From assembly GCA_900548365.1 (NCBI GenBank), contig URKM01000001.1, positions 82,506-146,505 on the forward strand: 64,000 bases of DNA, in the 5' to 3' direction. Position numbers and translations under genes: made by a program. The DNA is from an uncultured Collinsella sp. (GTDB lineage Bacteria; Actinomycetota; Coriobacteriia; Coriobacteriales; Coriobacteriaceae). Positions 8,522 to 16,485 of the stretch are shown here, one piece after another; position 1 is the stretch's first letter, and each line of letters starts with the position of its first letter. The notes under the pieces were generated by a model. It saw nothing but the letters and a program-made list of their open reading frames with translations. It did not search any database and had not been told where the DNA came from.

Positions 8522-9055
8522 ATGCGAGAACTCGACCAGGGAATGGTGCAGATCTATACCGGAGACGGCAAGGGCAAGACGACGGCGGCGCTCGGCCTGG
8601 CGTTTCGCGCGAAGGGCTACGGCCTCAACGTCCTCATGCTGCAGTTCGCCAAGAAGCTGCACTGCGCCGAGCATGACGCCGCCGAGCGCTTCGGGCTACC
8701 GATAATGCAGGCGACCCGCGACACGCCCGAATCATGCGCCAGGCAAATCCTCGAGATGGCACGGCTCGCACTCGGTATCGAGCGCGGTCACGCGACCGCA
8801 GATACCGCGCTGCCCGTGTCGACGCCCGTAGACGTCCTCATACTCGATGAGCTCGGCGAGGCGATGCGTCGCGGCTTCGTAGCGCGCGAGGACGTCGAGC
8901 AACTCATACGGGAGAAGCCCGCCCGAACGGAGCTCGTCCTCACCGGACGCGGGTTGCTGCCCCTGTCAGACCTCGCCGACCTCGTCACCGAGATGCGCTG
9001 CGAGAAGCACTACTTCGACGAGGGCGTCTTGGCGCGCAGGGGGATCGAGTACTAG
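8522..9055 (+). CDS. cobO: Corrinoid adenosyltransferase (CobO/BtuR type)
   Basis: Transfers adenosyl from ATP to cob(I)alamin or cobinamide, giving coenzyme B12. The 177-residue protein carries the P-loop GDGKGKTTAAL from residue 14 and an LILDEL Walker-B-like segment, and matches the size of CobO/BtuR. A clean AAGGAG sits 7 bases upstream. No other cobalamin gene is visible in the window, so salvage rather than local synthesis is the likely context. It is divergent from ftsH and convergent with the MATE gene; a GGCCGC/GCGGCC hairpin starts at its stop codon. Confidence 0.9.
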   Translation: MRELDQGMVQIYTGDGKGKTTAALGLAFRAKGYGLNVLMLQFAKKLHCAEHDAAERFGLPIMQATRDTPESCARQILEMARLALGIERGHATADTALPVSTPVDVLILDELGEAMRRGFVAREDVEQLIREKPARTELVLTGRGLLPLSDLADLVTEMRCEKHYFDEGVLARRGIEY

Positions 9056-9075
9056 GCCGCCTGAACAACGCGGCC
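9055..9075. terminator. Short hairpin between convergent cobO and MATE genes
   Basis: GGCCGC at 9055-9060 pairs with GCGGCC at 9070-9075 across a 9-base loop. There is no T-run, so the terminator role rests on its position between convergent genes. Confidence 0.35.
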
Positions 9076-9083
9076 AGCGAGAG

Positions 9084-10466
9084 CTACAGCTGCACCTCCA
9101 GCCGTCCGGCCCTCTCCTCGGCGTGGGCGAGCCAGCGCCCCCAATGATGGTAGGCGACGAACAGGCCGGCGGTGAGGATCCATGTAACGGGATAGACCAG
9201 CAGCATGGTCTCGATCGTATGGTGCATCGGCACCACGACGAGCAACCAGATCACGCGGAACACGCAGGTACCGACAATGGTGAGCAGCATGGGGCGGAAG
9301 CTCTCCCCCGATCCGCGAATCGCACCCGACGTGTTGTCCACGATGGAATAGAAGAAGTAGAACGGCGCGATGAAGTGGACCATCTTGGCCGTATAGCCGG
9401 TAACGGCGGAATCATCGATGAAGATGCCCGCAAGCGGCTCGACGAACAGAACGAGGAACAGCGATAGCGATCCCACCAGGAACACGGTGATCAGCAGCGA
9501 GGTATGGTACCCCTTGCGCATGCGCTCGTAGTTGCGCGCACCGAAGTTCTGCGCCGAGAACGTGGTGATGGAGACGCCGAGGGCTTCCGTGACCATCCAG
9601 ACGATGGCATCGAGTCGACCCGAGAGCCCCCAGCCCGTCACGGCATCGACGCCGAAGGTGTTCACCGTCGACTGCATGATGATGTTCGACACCGAGTACA
9701 CGCTCGCCTGGATGGCGAGCGGCAGGCCGCACGACAGCATCGAGCGGCAGATGCGCGGATCGATCGCGATCTTGCGGGGATCGAGGCGCCATGCACCCTC
9801 CGCACGCATCAGGCGCCGCAGCACGCAGCAGCAGTTGATGAAGATGGTCGTAGCGGTCGCGATGCCGCATCCGAGCGCTTCGAGTCCCAATCCGGCGACG
9901 AGCACCAGGTCGAGAAGCACGTTGATCACGCATCCGCTCGCGATGATGATCGCGGGAGCCCGCGTATCGCCCACGGCGCGCAGCAAGGCGGTTCCCATAT
10001 TGAGGAGCAGCGCGAAGACCATGGCGCCGAAATAGCAACGCGAATAGGCGACCGCCTCCCACATGAGCTCCTGAGGAGTCTCCATGAACGCAAGGATCTG
10101 CGGCATGAACGCGACGCCGCCGATAGAGATCACCAATCCGAGCGCCAGGGCGATGGCTATAGCCGTATGGATGGACCGGGATAAGCGCTCGTCGTCATGT
10201 GAGCCGAAGAACTGCCCGGTGATGACGGCGCAACCGGCGCCCATGCCCACCGAGAAGCCCACCGCGAGCTCCGAGAGGCTCATCGTCGCCTGGATGCCGC
10301 CGAGTGCAAGTTTACCGCCGAACTGGCCCACGATGAACGCGTTGATCAGCGCATGGGACTGCTGGAAGAAGGAAGCGAAGAAGATCGGTACGCACAGCGC
10401 CAGCAACTGGCGCCAGATAACGCCCCGTGTCACGTCGATAGAGCCCGACGACCCTCGCTTTCCCAT
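9084..10466 (-). CDS. MATE family efflux transporter
   Basis: A 460-residue polytopic membrane protein of the MATE (multi-antimicrobial extrusion) type, with about 12 hydrophobic segments in two related halves. MatE-like features include FFQQSHALINAFIVGQ near the N terminus, and the GWGLSGRLDAIVW and NFGARNYERM segments in the second half. It probably exports drugs or organic cations in exchange for Na+ or H+; the substrate is not predictable. The ATG at 10466 is chosen over an upstream in-frame ATG because GGGGGAG precedes it by 5 bases and the earlier residues are not family-like. Confidence 0.92.
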   Translation of the reverse strand: MGKRGSSGSIDVTRGVIWRQLLALCVPIFFASFFQQSHALINAFIVGQFGGKLALGGIQATMSLSELAVGFSVGMGAGCAVITGQFFGSHDDERLSRSIHTAIAIALALGLVISIGGVAFMPQILAFMETPQELMWEAVAYSRCYFGAMVFALLLNMGTALLRAVGDTRAPAIIIASGCVINVLLDLVLVAGLGLEALGCGIATATTIFINCCCVLRRLMRAEGAWRLDPRKIAIDPRICRSMLSCGLPLAIQASVYSVSNIIMQSTVNTFGVDAVTGWGLSGRLDAIVWMVTEALGVSITTFSAQNFGARNYERMRKGYHTSLLITVFLVGSLSLFLVLFVEPLAGIFIDDSAVTGYTAKMVHFIAPFYFFYSIVDNTSGAIRGSGESFRPMLLTIVGTCVFRVIWLLVVVPMHHTIETMLLVYPVTWILTAGLFVAYHHWGRWLAHAEERAGRLEVQL

Positions 10467-10606
10467 ATGCACTCCCCCGTATCCCATATTGCAGCATATA
10501 GATCGCATCGTATGCAATCCCCCGCATGAAGGGTACGCCCTCGCATCGCAAGACACAAGGGCGCGGAAAGACAATCTATGAACGGAGGGTAAACGACGAC
10601 GAATCG

Positions 10607-11503
10607 TTAGAACCTACCCGGTCGATACCGATAACCGTTATCGACGTGAGGGCAGAGCTGCCAGAAAGCCACCGCGGAAGCGGCTGCCACGTTCAACGAG
10701 TCGACGCCATGCGCCATCGGGATGCGGATGGCCCGGTCGCATCCGTCGATCGTGCGGCCTCCCAGCCCCTGCCCCTCGGTGCCCATGAATATCGCCAGGC
10801 GGTCGACCTCGAGCAGGGAGGGGTCATCGAGTGAGACCGAATCATCGGTAAGGGCCATGGCCGCGCACGTGAAACCAGCTTGCTTGAGAACGGAGAGCCC
10901 GTCGGCAGGCCACGTGCCGGCATCGGTCCCCAGGCGCGTCCAGGGAACCTGGAAGACGGTGCCCATGCTCACCCGGACCGCACGGCGGTAGAGCGGGTCG
11001 CAGCAAGTAGGGCTGACGAGGATTCCATCGACGTTGAGCGCAGCCGCGCTGCGAAAGATGGCCCCCACGTTGGTGTGGTCGACGATACCCTCGAGGACGC
11101 AGACGCGAACGGGACGGCCCTCCGAGCGGTCGCACAAGGCGGACAGGAACTCGGAAGCGGGCACCAGCGGCGGACGGCGCATCGCGCACAGCGCTCCGCG
11201 CGTAACCGAGAAGCCGGTGAGCCGCTCCATCAAAGCCATCGAACCCGTGAAAACGGGAATCGGCTCCGGAGCACCGATCTCGTCGATCATGGGGAGCAGC
11301 GTATCGAGCCAGCGCTCCCCCATAAGGAAGCTCACCGGCTCGAGGCCCGCGTCGAGGGCGCGCTCGATCACCTTGGCGCTCTCGGCGATGAAAATCCCCT
11401 TTTCGGGTTCGAGGACGCTGCGGAGCTCGCGCTCCGTCAGCTTGGTGTACGCGACGAGGCGCTCGTCATCGAGCGACTCGATCGGGATGACCTGGTAGCC
11501 CAT
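10607..11503 (-). CDS. TrmH/SpoU family RNA 2'-O-methyltransferase
   Basis: SAM-dependent ribose methyltransferase of the SPOUT superfamily, 298 residues. An N-terminal substrate-binding region (about 1-110) is followed by the SpoU domain with motif 1 (NVGAIFR, 145-151), motif 2 (FMGTEGQGLG, 239-248) and motif 3 (IPMAHGVDSLNVA, 261-273). The target could be 23S rRNA or a tRNA position; the sequence does not decide. Its start lies 3 bases after the stop of the flavodoxin gene, so the two are likely co-transcribed. Confidence 0.93.
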   Translation of the reverse strand: MGYQVIPIESLDDERLVAYTKLTERELRSVLEPEKGIFIAESAKVIERALDAGLEPVSFLMGERWLDTLLPMIDEIGAPEPIPVFTGSMALMERLTGFSVTRGALCAMRRPPLVPASEFLSALCDRSEGRPVRVCVLEGIVDHTNVGAIFRSAAALNVDGILVSPTCCDPLYRRAVRVSMGTVFQVPWTRLGTDAGTWPADGLSVLKQAGFTCAAMALTDDSVSLDDPSLLEVDRLAIFMGTEGQGLGGRTIDGCDRAIRIPMAHGVDSLNVAAASAVAFWQLCPHVDNGYRYRPGRF

Positions 11504-11506
11504 TCC

Positions 11507-12175
11507 CTATTCGCCCGTCTCGACTTCGTCGCTCGAAGCCTTGTCCGAAGACCCGTCCGCCGTCGAGCGCGGCTCGGATCCCTGTTGTGCGGACGCCTTG
11601 CGAGCGATCTTCCGGGCCGAGCGCTTGATATTGGCCATAAGGCCACCGGCGGGATGCGCCTGGGCCCAAGCAGCGCGCTTACGGGCCTGCTCGTATTGGT
11701 CGATGATGATATCCCCGTACTCATCCATAAGGCGCTGGTAGTGGGCAACGGCCCCCTGGATATCCTCATCGTTTGGACGATCTTTCCAAACGCCGCCCAT
11801 GAACTTGTACGGTCCCCAGGTATCGTAGCCCAGGCAGCCAAAGGACGTGAGGAAGTTAGCCTTGCGCATGCGGCACAGCCCGTCGATGTCCTTGCCGTAC
11901 CATTTATCCTTGCCGCCATAGGTCATGAGGGCGAAGACCTGCTGGCCCTCGCACAGCGTGTTGGCGAGAACGCGGGCCAGGTCCGCATCGATCTTGCCGT
12001 AATAGATACCAGTGCCCACGCCGACCAGCGGATACTCGGAGAGATCGGGGTACTCGTTCTTCCCCAGCGTGGCCACATCGATCGCCTCGACCTCAGGAAA
12101 CGCGTTAACGACGGCATCGACCAGCTTCTTGGTATTGCCGTGGTGCTTCGAGCGATACAAGATCATGGTTTTCAT
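11507..12175 (-). CDS. Flavodoxin family protein
   Basis: A 222-residue protein with a flavodoxin-like fold. The N-terminal MILYRSKHHGNTKKL carries the FMN phosphate-binding loop, and the segments VGVGTGIYYGK and MTYGGKDKW fit flavin-binding loops. The C-terminal 50 residues are charged and low-complexity and probably disordered. Likely a small electron carrier or FMN-dependent reductase component; the partner is unknown. It precedes the SpoU methylase by 3 bases in an apparent two-gene unit. A TATTAT element near 12238 may belong to its promoter. Confidence 0.88.
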   Translation of the reverse strand: MKTMILYRSKHHGNTKKLVDAVVNAFPEVEAIDVATLGKNEYPDLSEYPLVGVGTGIYYGKIDADLARVLANTLCEGQQVFALMTYGGKDKWYGKDIDGLCRMRKANFLTSFGCLGYDTWGPYKFMGGVWKDRPNDEDIQGAVAHYQRLMDEYGDIIIDQYEQARKRAAWAQAHPAGGLMANIKRSARKIARKASAQQGSEPRSTADGSSDKASSDEVETGE

Positions 12176-12375
12176 GGAAGAGGCCCTTCAACATAGCCGG
12201 GTCCCAGCGGACCCGGCGCATTCGCAAACCAATTTTATAATACCCCACGAATAGGAGGATTAGCCCGTTATATACCAGGCAGCACGGCGGATGCGCCTCG
12301 CCGCCCTCGCACGCCGGCGATGCGCGGCAGTCCGGCCGGGGCCCCGCGCAGTCGATCGGGCAAGCGCCCGCCCGG

Positions 12376-12903
12376 CTACTCCCCTGCGCCCCCGACGCGG
12401 TGGTAGGTCGCGAAGCTGTAGAACACACCCTCATCGCCCTCTCCCTCACCCACCTGCTCGGTATCGGTCTCTTCAAGAAGGCACCAGGAGGCGTCGTCAT
12501 CCAGGTTCGGAAAGAACGCATCGGCGGGGCGAATGCAATGGTTCTTCGTAACGACGGCGGTCGAGCACAGCGGAAGAAACTGACGGTAGACCTGCGCCCC
12601 GCCGATCACCCACGCCTCGTCCTCGTCCGCGATGCGCTCCAGGGCCTCCTCGGCCGATCGAACGACCTCGACGCCCGACCGATGGAACAGCGGGTCGCGT
12701 GTGAGCACGATATTGCGGCGATCCTTCAACGGCTTGCCGCCGGGAAAGCTGTCGAGCGTCTTACGCCCCATGATCACGGCGTGCCCCCTGGTCATACGGA
12801 CGAAATGACGCATATCGGCCTTGTTGGCGACCACCATGTCACCGGCCCGCCCGATGCCCCAGTCGTCGCACACCGCCACGATCGCCTTCAGTTCGCAATT
12901 CAT
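12376..12903 (-). CDS. folA: Dihydrofolate reductase
   Basis: Reduces dihydrofolate to tetrahydrofolate with NADPH. The 175-residue sequence shows the WGIGRAGDM loop, the ADMRHFVRMT helix with the substrate-binding acid, the MGRKTLDSFPGGKPL cofactor segment, and the VIGGAQVYRQFLP motif. AAGGAGG lies 9 bases before the ATG. It sits 33 bases downstream of thyA in the same orientation, which couples dTMP synthesis with recycling of the dihydrofolate that thymidylate synthase makes. The 200 bases after it are GC-rich with no clear gene. Confidence 0.96.
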   Translation of the reverse strand: MNCELKAIVAVCDDWGIGRAGDMVVANKADMRHFVRMTRGHAVIMGRKTLDSFPGGKPLKDRRNIVLTRDPLFHRSGVEVVRSAEEALERIADEDEAWVIGGAQVYRQFLPLCSTAVVTKNHCIRPADAFFPNLDDDASWCLLEETDTEQVGEGEGDEGVFYSFATYHRVGGAGE

Positions 12904-12936
12904 AGCGCTTCTACCTCCTTTTGACGTCCCACGGCG

Positions 12937-13785
12937 TTACACGGCTATAGGGATGTTCTTAACCTGCGGGCCGTGCTGGTAATCCTCGACGATGAGGTCG
13001 TCCGTCGTGAAATCGTAGAAATTCGTGACAGCCGGATTGAGGGAGACCTTGGGAGCGGGGTACTGCGGGCGCTCGATGAGCTCGCGCACGATGTCGACAT
13101 GACGGTCGTAGATGTGCGCGTCGACGATCACATGCAGCAGCTCGCCGGCGACCATGCCGCAGTGGCGGGCGACCATCATGAGCAGGATCGCATACTGGCA
13201 CACGTTCCAGTTGTTGGCGGCGAGGATATCCTGGCTTCGCTGCATGAGAACCATGTTGAGCACGGGTTTGTCGCAGGCGGGGTCCGCCGTCACGTTATAC
13301 GTCACGCTATATGCGCACGGATAGAGATGCATCTCGGATAGATCTGAGAACGTGTACATGTTGGTCATGATGCGACGGGAATAAGGCGTATGGGTCAGAT
13401 CGTAGAGGACCCGATCCATCTGGTCGAAATCGCCTTCTTTGTAGTGAGACTTCTGAGCGATCTGGTATCCATAGGCCTTACCGATCGAACCCGACTCATC
13501 CGCCCATTGATCCCAGATGTGGCTGTTCAGGTCGGCGATGTTGTTGGACTTCTTCTGGTAGATCCAAAGCACCTCGTCCATCGCGGATTTCAGCGCCGTA
13601 CGGCGCAAGGTGAGCGCGGGGAACTCCTCTCGAAGGTCATAGCGGTTGGTGACCCCGAAATTCTTGATGGTGTATGCGGGCGCCCCATCCTCCCATACGG
13701 GCCGGACCTTCTCGCCCTCGGTCGTCGTCCCGTGCTCAAGGATGTCGCGGCACATCGCGACGAATATCTCATCCGCTTTGCTCAT
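12937..13785 (-). CDS. thyA: Thymidylate synthase
   Basis: Converts dUMP and methylene-tetrahydrofolate to dTMP and dihydrofolate. From the ATG at 13785 (AGAGGAG 5 bases upstream) the product is 282 residues. The phosphate-binding RR pair is at 137-138, the catalytic cysteine C157 in LYPCAYS, QRSQD at 182-186, the asparagine-bearing NNWN at 191-194, and HIYDRH at 224-229. The residue after the catalytic cysteine, His in E. coli ThyA (PCH), is Ala here. It is upstream of and co-directional with folA. Confidence 0.93.
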   Translation of the reverse strand: MSKADEIFVAMCRDILEHGTTTEGEKVRPVWEDGAPAYTIKNFGVTNRYDLREEFPALTLRRTALKSAMDEVLWIYQKKSNNIADLNSHIWDQWADESGSIGKAYGYQIAQKSHYKEGDFDQMDRVLYDLTHTPYSRRIMTNMYTFSDLSEMHLYPCAYSVTYNVTADPACDKPVLNMVLMQRSQDILAANNWNVCQYAILLMMVARHCGMVAGELLHVIVDAHIYDRHVDIVRELIERPQYPAPKVSLNPAVTNFYDFTTDDLIVEDYQHGPQVKNIPIAV

Positions 13786-13927
13786 CCCCGCTCCTCTCTC
13801 GCTCCATTGTCGTACCGTTGCATGACGGCGTGCGTACCGAACGTTCACACGAGCATGCTATACCCATGGGCTCGGTAGCACCGCCACCGCATGCAGGCAT
13901 GCACAGCATGCCCAGATATGACGAAGA

Positions 13928-13951
13928 GGGCCCGCCGCATGCGACGGGCCC
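13928..13951 (-). terminator. Terminator after ffh
   Basis: GGGCCC at 13928-13933 and 13946-13951, extended inward by CG pairs, form a compact hairpin with a short loop, about 35 bases past the ffh stop; TCTTCGTC follows on the minus strand. It closes the long minus-strand train that starts near 29 kb. Confidence 0.65.
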
Positions 13952-13987
13952 GTAACCCTACCGATAAGGCAGATGCCTTCAGCGCGG

Positions 13988-15472
13988 CTAGCGCTTGTTG
14001 CGCATCTGCTGCTCCATAGCGCGGAGCATATCCATGTCGCCGCCACCGGAACCGCCGGCGAAGGGATTGCCCCCGCCCATGAGCTGGTTCATGTTCATGC
14101 CGCCCATGCCGGGGATGCCGGGCATGCGCATCTTCTTGCCCTTCTTGCCCTTCTTCCCCTTCTTGCCGCCGGCCATCTGCTGCGTCATCGAGCGCATCTT
14201 GCCCATCATCTTGTTCATCTCGCCCCACTGCTTCATCAGCGCGTTGACGTCGGCGGGCGTAGTGCCCGAACCGCGGGCGATGCGAGCGCGGCGCTGGCCG
14301 TTGATGATGCTCGGCTTCTCGCGCTCCTCCTTGGTCATGGACATGATCATCGCCTCGTTGCGCTCGAACACGCTCTCATCGAGGTTTCCGCCCATCTGGT
14401 TGAGGGCGCGTTGACCGCCGGGGAGCATGCCGAGGATGCCCTTCATGCCGCCCATCTTCTTGACGGCGCGCATCTGCTCGAGCATATCGTTCATGGTGAA
14501 GCCCTCGCGCAGCATGCGCTCAGCGGCCTCGATCTGCTCGGCGTCGGCCATCTCCTGGGCCTTCTCGATGATGCCGATGACATCGCCCATGCCCAGGATG
14601 CGCTTGGCCATCCGCTCCGGGTTGAAGACCTCGAGCGACTCGGGCTTCTCGCCCATCGAGACGAACTTGATGGGTTTGCCGGTCACCTGGCGTACCGAGA
14701 GCGCGCCGCCGCCTCGGGCGTCGCCGTCGAGCTTGGAGATGATGACGCCGTCGAAATCGGTGCGCTCGGCGAAGGTGGACACGACGTTGACGATATCCTG
14801 GCCCGTCATCGCATCGACCACCATGAGGACCTGGTCGGGTTTGACGGCCTTCTTGATGTCGACGGCCTCCTGCATCATCTGCTCGTCGATCTGCAAGCGG
14901 CCGGCGGTGTCGACGATGACCACGTCGCGCATGTGGTCGACGGCCTCGCGAATGGAGGCGCGGGCGATCTCGACCGGGTTCCTGCCATCGCCGCGGAAGA
15001 CCGGCACGCCGATCTCCCCACCGAGCGTTGCCAGCTGGTCGGCGGCAGCGGGTCGATAGACGTCGCAGGCCGCGAGCAGCGGGCTCTTGCCCTGCTTCTT
15101 CAGCAGATAGGCCAGCTTGACGGCCGCCGTGGTCTTACCGGAGCCCTGCAGGCCAACGAGCATGATCACGTTGGGTATGCGGCTGGAGAGCACGAGCTTG
15201 CTCTCGGTGGCGCCCAGCAGCTCGATGAGCTCGTCCAAAACGATCTTGACGACGTTTTGCGCCGGAGAGAGCGAATCGAGGACCTCGGCGGTCATGCAGC
15301 GATCCTTCGTCTTCGCGACGAAGTCCTTGACCACCTTGTAGTTGACGTCTGCCTCCAGCAGCGCCATGCGGATATCGCGCATGGCGGACGTGATATCCGC
15401 CTCGGTGAGCTTGCCCTTCCCGCGAAGGCGGTCGAACGTATCGTTCAGGCGATCGGATAGGCTGTTAAACAT
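13988..15472 (-). CDS. ffh: Signal recognition particle protein Ffh (SRP54)
   Basis: GTPase of the signal recognition particle; binds signal peptides of nascent membrane proteins and the SRP RNA, and docks on FtsY. From the ATG at 15472 (GGGGAGGA upstream) it has 494 residues: an N domain (1-95), a G domain with GLQGSGKTT at 107-115 and DTAGR, and a Met-rich M domain from about 300. It ends in an unusual tail with four GKK repeats followed by a Met/Gly-rich segment. A 13-residue in-frame extension upstream lacks support. It follows ftsY by 98 bases. Confidence 0.97.
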   Translation of the reverse strand: MFNSLSDRLNDTFDRLRGKGKLTEADITSAMRDIRMALLEADVNYKVVKDFVAKTKDRCMTAEVLDSLSPAQNVVKIVLDELIELLGATESKLVLSSRIPNVIMLVGLQGSGKTTAAVKLAYLLKKQGKSPLLAACDVYRPAAADQLATLGGEIGVPVFRGDGRNPVEIARASIREAVDHMRDVVIVDTAGRLQIDEQMMQEAVDIKKAVKPDQVLMVVDAMTGQDIVNVVSTFAERTDFDGVIISKLDGDARGGGALSVRQVTGKPIKFVSMGEKPESLEVFNPERMAKRILGMGDVIGIIEKAQEMADAEQIEAAERMLREGFTMNDMLEQMRAVKKMGGMKGILGMLPGGQRALNQMGGNLDESVFERNEAMIMSMTKEEREKPSIINGQRRARIARGSGTTPADVNALMKQWGEMNKMMGKMRSMTQQMAGGKKGKKGKKGKKMRMPGIPGMGGMNMNQLMGGGNPFAGGSGGGDMDMLRAMEQQMRNKR

Positions 15473-15522
15473 GGGTCCTCCCCAACTCATAGATCGAATG
15501 GCATCGGGCACGGGCCCGTATC

Positions 15523-15558
15523 GCGCCTCGAGGCGTATCGCATATCGCTACGAGGCGC
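15523..15558 (-). other. Inverted repeat between ftsY and ffh
   Basis: GCGCCTCG at 15523-15530 pairs with CGAGGCGC at 15551-15558 across a 20-base spacer containing a smaller GCGATATGCGAT repeat on the minus strand. No T-run. It could be an attenuator or processing site between ftsY and ffh. Confidence 0.35.
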
Positions 15559-15570
15559 TCCTTGGCAATG

Positions 15571-16485
15571 CTACTCCCCGCCCACCAGCGCGCGGGCGAA
15601 ATCATCGGCATCGAATTCCTGCAGGTCCTGAACCTGCTCGCCCACGCCGACGCGGTAGATGGGAAGTTTGAGCCGCGACGCGACCGCGAGGGCGATGCCG
15701 CCCTTCGCGGTGCCGTCGAGCTTGGTCATGATGATGCCGTCGAGACCGAGGGCCTCGTTGAACTCGATGGCCTGGTTGAGGCCGTTTTGCCCCGTAGCCG
15801 CATCGATGACCAGGACCACGTGGACGGCCATGGGCCCGCGCTTCATCTGCTCGGCGCGCTTCCGGGTAACCTTGACGACCTTAGCGAGCTCGCGCATGAG
15901 CTCGGGCGAGGTATGCAGGCGGCCGGCCGTATCGATGAGGACGAGATCGCTTCCCAAGCGGTCGGCCTCGTCGAGAACGTCGTAGCACACGCTCGCGGGA
16001 TCGCTGCCGCGCTCGCGCTTCACCACCGGGACGCCGGCGCGGGTGCCCCAGACGTCGAGCTGCTCGATCGCGGCGGCTCGGAAGGTGTCGGCGCTGCCGA
16101 TGACGACCCGCTTGCCGCGATGGGCCATGTCGCTCGCGATCTTACCGACCGTGGTCGTCTTGCCCGCGCCGTTGATGCCGACGAACAGGACGCAGCTCGG
16201 CGTGTCGCGGAAGATATCCCCATCGGGGCGCACGAAGACCTGGGCGAGGCGCTCGGAGAGGGCGCGCCGGAGCTGGCGCGCGGTCTTGAGGTTCTTGCGA
16301 GCGGCCTCGTCGCGAAGGTCATCCGTGACCTTCATCGAGATCTCCGCCCCCATATCACCCATGACCAGCGTATCTTCCAACGTCTCCCAGAAGTCCTCAT
16401 CGACCTCGCCACCGAAGTAGAAGACCTCGTTGAGCGCTTCACGGCTCCGCTCGAGCCCGCGGGACAAAGCATCGAAGAATCCCAT
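15571..16485 (-). CDS. ftsY: Signal recognition particle receptor FtsY
   Basis: Membrane-associated SRP receptor GTPase that receives Ffh-ribosome complexes. The 304-residue form holds only the NG domains: four-helix N domain (1-85), P-loop GINGAGKTT at 103-111, SADTFRAAA, DTAGR, and TKLDGTAKGG. The acidic A domain of E. coli FtsY is absent, so membrane binding should depend on the N-terminal amphipathic helix (MGFFDALSRGLERSR). Its ATG abuts the smc stop codon with no gap, implying translational coupling. Confidence 0.97.
   Translation of the reverse strand: MGFFDALSRGLERSREALNEVFYFGGEVDEDFWETLEDTLVMGDMGAEISMKVTDDLRDEAARKNLKTARQLRRALSERLAQVFVRPDGDIFRDTPSCVLFVGINGAGKTTTVGKIASDMAHRGKRVVIGSADTFRAAAIEQLDVWGTRAGVPVVKRERGSDPASVCYDVLDEADRLGSDLVLIDTAGRLHTSPELMRELAKVVKVTRKRAEQMKRGPMAVHVVLVIDAATGQNGLNQAIEFNEALGLDGIIMTKLDGTAKGGIALAVASRLKLPIYRVGVGEQVQDLQEFDADDFARALVGGE

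Noticed and set aside
13786..13927. SRP RNA (ffs) next to ffh
   Set aside because: The region contains GCATGC-rich repeats but not the conserved SRP RNA helix 8 sequence with GGAA tetraloop and asymmetric internal loop.
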